A stretch of 34,301 nt of DNA from positions 1 through 34,301 of the forward strand of contig SXIH01000064.1 in assembly GCA_005772895.1 (NCBI GenBank), in the 5' to 3' direction. Below the pieces are notes generated by a model that had not been told where the DNA came from, did not search any database, and saw only the letters and a program-made list of their open reading frames with translations. Each line of letters opens with the position of its first letter. Within the stretch, counting starts at the first letter, position 1. Below are positions 30,805 through 34,301 of the stretch, in pieces. The stretch comes from Bacteroidota bacterium (GTDB taxonomy: Bacteria; Bacteroidota; Bacteroidia; 2-12-FULL-35-15). Both the position numbers and the translations under genes were made by a program.

Positions 30805-32457
30805 ATGTCGGAAAGAAAACACCCAAAAGGACTACCATTCTTATTCTTCGCAGAAATGTGGGAACGCTTTGGTTATTATTTAATGATTGGAATTTTTACA
30901 CTCTATCTGAAAGATACAGTGGATGGTTTCAGCATGACTGAAGCAGAAGCATCTGACTTATACGGAACTTTTATCGCTTTTGTGTTTTTAACACCATTTG
31001 TGGGAGGTTTATTGGCAGATAGAGTTTTAGGTTATCGCAAATCCATCACTATTGGAGGTTTGATGATGGGAGCAGGATATTGTTTAATGTCGGTTCACAG
31101 TCTGCCAATGCTTTACACGTCCATGTTATTGGTAATTATGGGAAATGGATTTTTCAAACCAAATATCTCTACACTCCTTGGAAACCTATACAATGAAGAC
31201 AAATTCAAAGCAAAAAAAGATGCCGGTTACAGTATCTTTTATATGGGAATAAATATTGGCGCGTTTGTCTGCAATTTCTTTGGCGCTGCGTTATACAACA
31301 TGCTTGGATGGGGAGCAGCTTTCATTGCTGCTGGAATTGGAATGTTTATAGGTATTATTATTTTTTGGATTGGAACAAAACACTACAAACATGTGGATGT
31401 AATCAAACCTGTTCAAAACGGTGATATGCCATTAGGAAAAATATTCGCAATAATTCTTTTACCATCAGTCATTTTTGGATTCATTGGTTATTTTCTAGGT
31501 GGAATAACATCACCAACAAATCCTCATGGAAATTTTGTTGGCTCTGATACAACGGATGCATTTTTATTAGGCTGTATTCCAATCATCTTTTTTTATGGAA
31601 GATTATTGGTCAAATCGCCTGCAGAAGAAAAACGTCCAATTGCTGCTATGCTTGCCATCTTTGCTGTAGTAATTGCATTTTGGGCAGTATTCAAACAAAA
31701 TGGTTCAACCTTAAATACTTGGGCTGATCGTTACACAGATAGAGAAATTCCCGCAGCATTGGTCGCTCCATTGAGTTCTTTGGAGCTTGTTGCAACAGTT
31801 AAATACGAAAAAGCTGACAGAGTTGTAATGGATAATCAATTCAGAATACCTGATAAATCAAAAACTGAAATGTCCTATCCTCCGTATTTCAAAAATATGA
31901 AACCTGAAAATTTGCCGGCTGAAGGAGCAGAGGTAAAACTATTTAATACAAACTTATTTCAATCTGTAAACCCTGGCTGGGTAATTCTTCTTACTCCACT
32001 TGTATTGGCATTTTTTGCTTTTCTGCGAAGAAAAGGTAAAGAACCTACAACACCGGCAAAAATTGCATTCGGATTGGTAATCTCAGCACTTTCATGTTTA
32101 GTAATGTATGCCGGAGTTATTGCCAGCGAAAACGGAGCAATTAAATCTTCAGCCTGGTGGTTTATTTCATCCTATGGAGTTATCACAATCGGAGAATTGT
32201 TTTTAAGCCCGATGGGATTATCATTGGTTTCAAAATTGAGTCCGCCACGCTTAACAGCCTTAATGATGGGAGGTTGGTTTTTATCAACTTCTATTGGAAA
32301 TAAATTATCTGGAGTGTTAAGCAGCTTGTGGGATGGTTATGAAAACAAAGCCAATTTCTTTATCGTGAATTTGTGTTTATTAGGTGCTGCGGCATTATTA
32401 TTGTTCTTGATGTTAAAATGGCTGAATAAGATTTTCAAGGAACATAATGTAGGATAA
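30805..32457 (+). CDS. POT/PTR-family proton-coupled oligopeptide transporter
   Basis: 550 residues with about 14 hydrophobic helices, the size of bacterial POT proteins. The family signature E17xxE20R21FxYY is intact in AEMWERFGYY and is needed for proton coupling. The second signature is seen as NGFFKPNISTLLGNLY and GYSIFYMGINIGAF in helices 4-5. A loop of about 110 residues between later helices (ADRYTDREIPAAL ... NLFQSVNPGWV) is typical of Bacteroidota members. It imports di- and tripeptides with protons, which suits an organism that degrades protein. Substrate range cannot be read from sequence. Confidence 0.95.
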   Translation: MSERKHPKGLPFLFFAEMWERFGYYLMIGIFTLYLKDTVDGFSMTEAEASDLYGTFIAFVFLTPFVGGLLADRVLGYRKSITIGGLMMGAGYCLMSVHSLPMLYTSMLLVIMGNGFFKPNISTLLGNLYNEDKFKAKKDAGYSIFYMGINIGAFVCNFFGAALYNMLGWGAAFIAAGIGMFIGIIIFWIGTKHYKHVDVIKPVQNGDMPLGKIFAIILLPSVIFGFIGYFLGGITSPTNPHGNFVGSDTTDAFLLGCIPIIFFYGRLLVKSPAEEKRPIAAMLAIFAVVIAFWAVFKQNGSTLNTWADRYTDREIPAALVAPLSSLELVATVKYEKADRVVMDNQFRIPDKSKTEMSYPPYFKNMKPENLPAEGAEVKLFNTNLFQSVNPGWVILLTPLVLAFFAFLRRKGKEPTTPAKIAFGLVISALSCLVMYAGVIASENGAIKSSAWWFISSYGVITIGELFLSPMGLSLVSKLSPPRLTALMMGGWFLSTSIGNKLSGVLSSLWDGYENKANFFIVNLCLLGAAALLLFLMLKWLNKIFKEHNVG

Positions 32458-32462
32458 GAAAA

Positions 32463-32511
32463 ACAATAGACAATAAATCAGTAGACAATAGACAAATAAA
32501 AAAATAAATAA
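32463..32511. repeat. AT-rich intergenic repeat, copy 2
   Basis: Resembles 3831-3880 (about 80% over 45 bp by eye) and contains TAGACAA three times at irregular spacing. It follows the transporter stop codon by 5 bp. Confidence 0.45.
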
Positions 32512-32591
32512 AACATAATAAACGAAACTTATAAATCATAAAAAAATCAAACCGCTTATAACAAAATCATTTTTTATCATAACAATCATAA

Positions 32592-32609
32592 TCCCGATAG
32601 CTATCGGGA
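32592..32609. repeat. Perfect 18-bp palindrome TCCCGATAGCTATCGGGA
   Basis: A GC-containing perfect palindrome with no loop, 19 bp before the TPR gene, in otherwise AT-rich spacer DNA. There is no T-tract, so it is not a normal terminator. From memory this exact core is frequent in Bacteroidota intergenic DNA; the window holds one copy only. Confidence 0.6.
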
Positions 32610-32627
32610 CTGCGTTCCCCTTAAAAT

Positions 32628-33731
32628 ATGAATCGAGCACTATCCTTTTTACTTTTTATTCTATACTCTGTTGCAGCTTCAGCTCAAGAGGAAGTAAAAG
32701 CAACTATCGATACGAGTGATGCTAGTTATGCATTTATCAAAAGTGGAAATATTAAATGTGATTCGGCTGTAGTAAATTTCAAACGAAACAATCTAAAAGG
32801 CTGTAATAAATTTTATGCAGAAGCTATAAAAGATTATAAAAAAGCTCAAAAGTTAAATCCCACATTGGTTGATGCCAATTATCGTTTGGCACTCACACAA
32901 ACAAAAACAAAAGATTATAAAAACGCTATTCAAAATTTCGACAGAGCACTAGCTGTTGAACCTGAAAGAGGAGATATTTTTCGTGAACGAGGAGTAGCAC
33001 AAATGGGATTGGGTGTCGACTCCCTAGCAATAAAGGATTTTAACAAAGCCATCGATAAAAATTATGACGATTACGAAGCTTACTATTATCGTGCCCTGAT
33101 AAAATTAAAAGGCCGAAATCCACAGCCAGCATTGGAAGATTTTACGCATGCCATTGAATCCAAACCTGATTACAAAGATGCTTATTTCACCAGGGGAAAA
33201 ATTTATTTAGAAAAAGTGAAAGACTACGTTTTAGCCTTAAACGATTTTAACAAATATATTGAAATGGATCCCGACAGAATTGAAACATATTTGTTGAGAG
33301 GAAAAACAAATTATCAAGGAGGAGCTTACAAAAGTGCAGAAAAAGATTTGAGCAGATATATTGATATGGAACCCGATAATGTGGAAGCATTAATTACAAG
33401 AGGAGCAACAAGAATTAATCTGGCTAACTATTCCGGAGCTGTAAAAGATTATGATGATGCGATAAAAATTGAACCCAAAAATGTAATTGCATTAATGAAC
33501 AGAGGAACGGCTAAAGGAGCCATGAAAAACTATGCTGGAGCATTGGAAGATTTGGATTTAGCAATTAAATTAAAATTTGATTATTCGTCTGCCTACATTA
33601 ACAGAGCATTGGTAAAGTACGCTAACCACGATAAAAAAGGAGCTTGTAAAGATTTGGAAAAAGCGGACGCATTAAATAACGAAAAAGCTGCTGACCTGCT
33701 TGAGCAATATTGTAATGATGGGAGGAAATAA
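32628..33731 (+). CDS. Exported TPR-repeat protein
   Basis: 367 residues with a signal peptide (MNRALSFLLFILYSVAASAQ). After a short lead it is made of about eight to nine tetratricopeptide repeats of 34-37 residues, with canonical units such as NAIQNFDRALAVEPERGDIF, ALEDFTHAIESKPDYKDAYF and AVKDYDDAIKIEPKNVIALM. It has no output domain, membrane helix or sorting domain, so it is expected in the periplasm or bound to an envelope partner as a scaffold; the partner is unknown. Its stop directly abuts the stop of the convergent phosphoesterase gene. Confidence 0.9.
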   Translation: MNRALSFLLFILYSVAASAQEEVKATIDTSDASYAFIKSGNIKCDSAVVNFKRNNLKGCNKFYAEAIKDYKKAQKLNPTLVDANYRLALTQTKTKDYKNAIQNFDRALAVEPERGDIFRERGVAQMGLGVDSLAIKDFNKAIDKNYDDYEAYYYRALIKLKGRNPQPALEDFTHAIESKPDYKDAYFTRGKIYLEKVKDYVLALNDFNKYIEMDPDRIETYLLRGKTNYQGGAYKSAEKDLSRYIDMEPDNVEALITRGATRINLANYSGAVKDYDDAIKIEPKNVIALMNRGTAKGAMKNYAGALEDLDLAIKLKFDYSSAYINRALVKYANHDKKGACKDLEKADALNNEKAADLLEQYCNDGRK

Positions 33732-34205
33732 TTAATATCCTTCCAAAACTTTCTCCTTCTCACCCACTCTATAAATTGTTGTCGACTTATATTTTCCATC
33801 TGAATATTCCAATTTAACAAACCCTGTTGTTTTATCATCTTGAAAAACAGAATCAAAACGTTTACGCTTTTTTAAATGTGAACGTTTGCTTCCAGAACCA
33901 CTTACTAAATAACGATTACTTCCCTCTTTAAAACACTGCAAGTTATGATCGTGGCCAGATGCAAACACTATGTTATCATACTTATTTAAAATGTTTAACA
34001 TTTGTTTGCGCATCTTTTTATAACGTGGTTGGGATAAATCCTGAGAATATAATCTGTTTATTCCCATCAATCCAAACACTTGAAAAGGAGTACAATTAAT
34101 TAAAAAACGGAAAGGTTGTTTTGATTTTGCATGTTGTCCGTTTGAATATATTGGATGGTGTGCAACAATAATTACTTGTTCATTCTTTGCTTTTCTTCGA
34201 CTTGG
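33732..34205 (-). CDS. Calcineurin-like metallophosphoesterase, C-terminal part, frameshifted and cut by window edge
   Basis: The open frame encodes KNEQVIIVAHHPIYSNGQ followed by a conserved spacer and FASGHDHNLQCF, the two C-terminal histidine motifs (HHP and GHDH) that bind the metal pair in calcineurin-like phosphoesterases. A short C-terminal extension ends EKEKVLEGY. In-frame TGA at 34206-34208 stops the frame upstream, with no ATG, GTG or TTG between it and the histidine motif; the first such codon is GTG at 34079, after the HHP motif. Protein-like sequence continues upstream in another frame (minus strand, stop at 34180-34182), so one base is probably gained or lost between 34180 and 34205. 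The N-terminal DxH and GDxxD motifs are outside the window. Confidence 0.75.
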   Translation of the reverse strand, partial: PSRRKAKNEQVIIVAHHPIYSNGQHAKSKQPFRFLINCTPFQVFGLMGINRLYSQDLSQPRYKKMRKQMLNILNKYDNIVFASGHDHNLQCFKEGSNRYLVSGSGSKRSHLKKRKRFDSVFQDDKTTGFVKLEYSDGKYKSTTIYRVGEKEKVLEGY

Positions 34206-34301
34206 TCATTTCCATTCCCCGATATTTCGATGGTTTTCCTTGTCCAATATCTGTTGTAGTCCAACTGAAAAGAATATTCATTTGATGACTGTGTGTTGAA
34301 A

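Noticed and set aside
33593..33856. 87-codon minus-strand open frame at the TPR/phosphoesterase junction
   Set aside because: Overlaps both real genes in the wrong frame.
1..34301. tRNA, rRNA, CRISPR array, insertion sequence, toxin-antitoxin or phage-defence genes
   Set aside because: Spacers and all large frames were read for these; none has the expected sequence or arrangement.

Overview
This 34.3 kb, AT-rich window almost certainly comes from a Bacteroidota genome (Flavobacteriia/Cytophagia-like; genus not resolvable). Several independent signs agree. Promoters are of the TTTG-N19/20-TAnnTTTG type. Shine-Dalgarno sequences are absent. Signal peptides typically end in AQ. Many proteins carry type IX secretion system (T9SS) C-terminal sorting domains, and SprB-like and PKD repeats are present. 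There are also several TPR proteins and a proton-coupled oligopeptide (POT) transporter. No rRNA, tRNA, CRISPR array, transposase or phage gene was found.

Layout. 1-3.8 kb is housekeeping: the edge of a FabG-like reductase, an outer-membrane barrel protein, sucD (TCA cycle) and mnmE (tRNA wobble-uridine modification). 3.9-13.6 kb holds secreted and envelope proteins plus a signalling set. That set is a TPR-membrane protein that stops just before a phosphatase domain, a six-helix membrane SpoIIE/PP2C phosphatase, and a TPR-membrane-SpoIIE phosphatase. Among them lie a VOC-domain protein with a histone-H1-like Lys/Ala tail, a lipoprotein equal to the soluble head of SecD, a MORN/barrel protein and a secreted transglutaminase-like protein. 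13.6-17.6 kb is a likely operon on the minus strand (yiaA, a CREST/ceramidase-like membrane hydrolase, a phospholipase D lipoprotein). It is headed by a perfect Fnr-type operator, followed upstream by about 590 bp of hairpin-rich non-coding DNA and then a Crp/Fnr regulator gene.

17.6-29.1 kb is a T9SS cargo region: two delta-60-like repeat proteins (one broken by a 1-base frameshift), a CotH/lamin-tail protein and a 1197-residue SprB/PKD protein with a type B sorting domain. A PIF1-like helicase is embedded there, and a 40-bp double-hairpin element lies in frame inside its coding sequence. 29.2-34.3 kb carries a conserved helical protein of unknown function, a POT peptide transporter, a TPR protein and a frameshifted calcineurin-like phosphoesterase at the edge.

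The best candidates for something undescribed are the in-ORF palindrome, the Fnr-box/yiaA/CREST/PLD operon with its structured upstream region, the stand-alone SecD-head lipoprotein, and the H1-tail-VOC fusion. All functional statements come from reading motifs; no database search was run.
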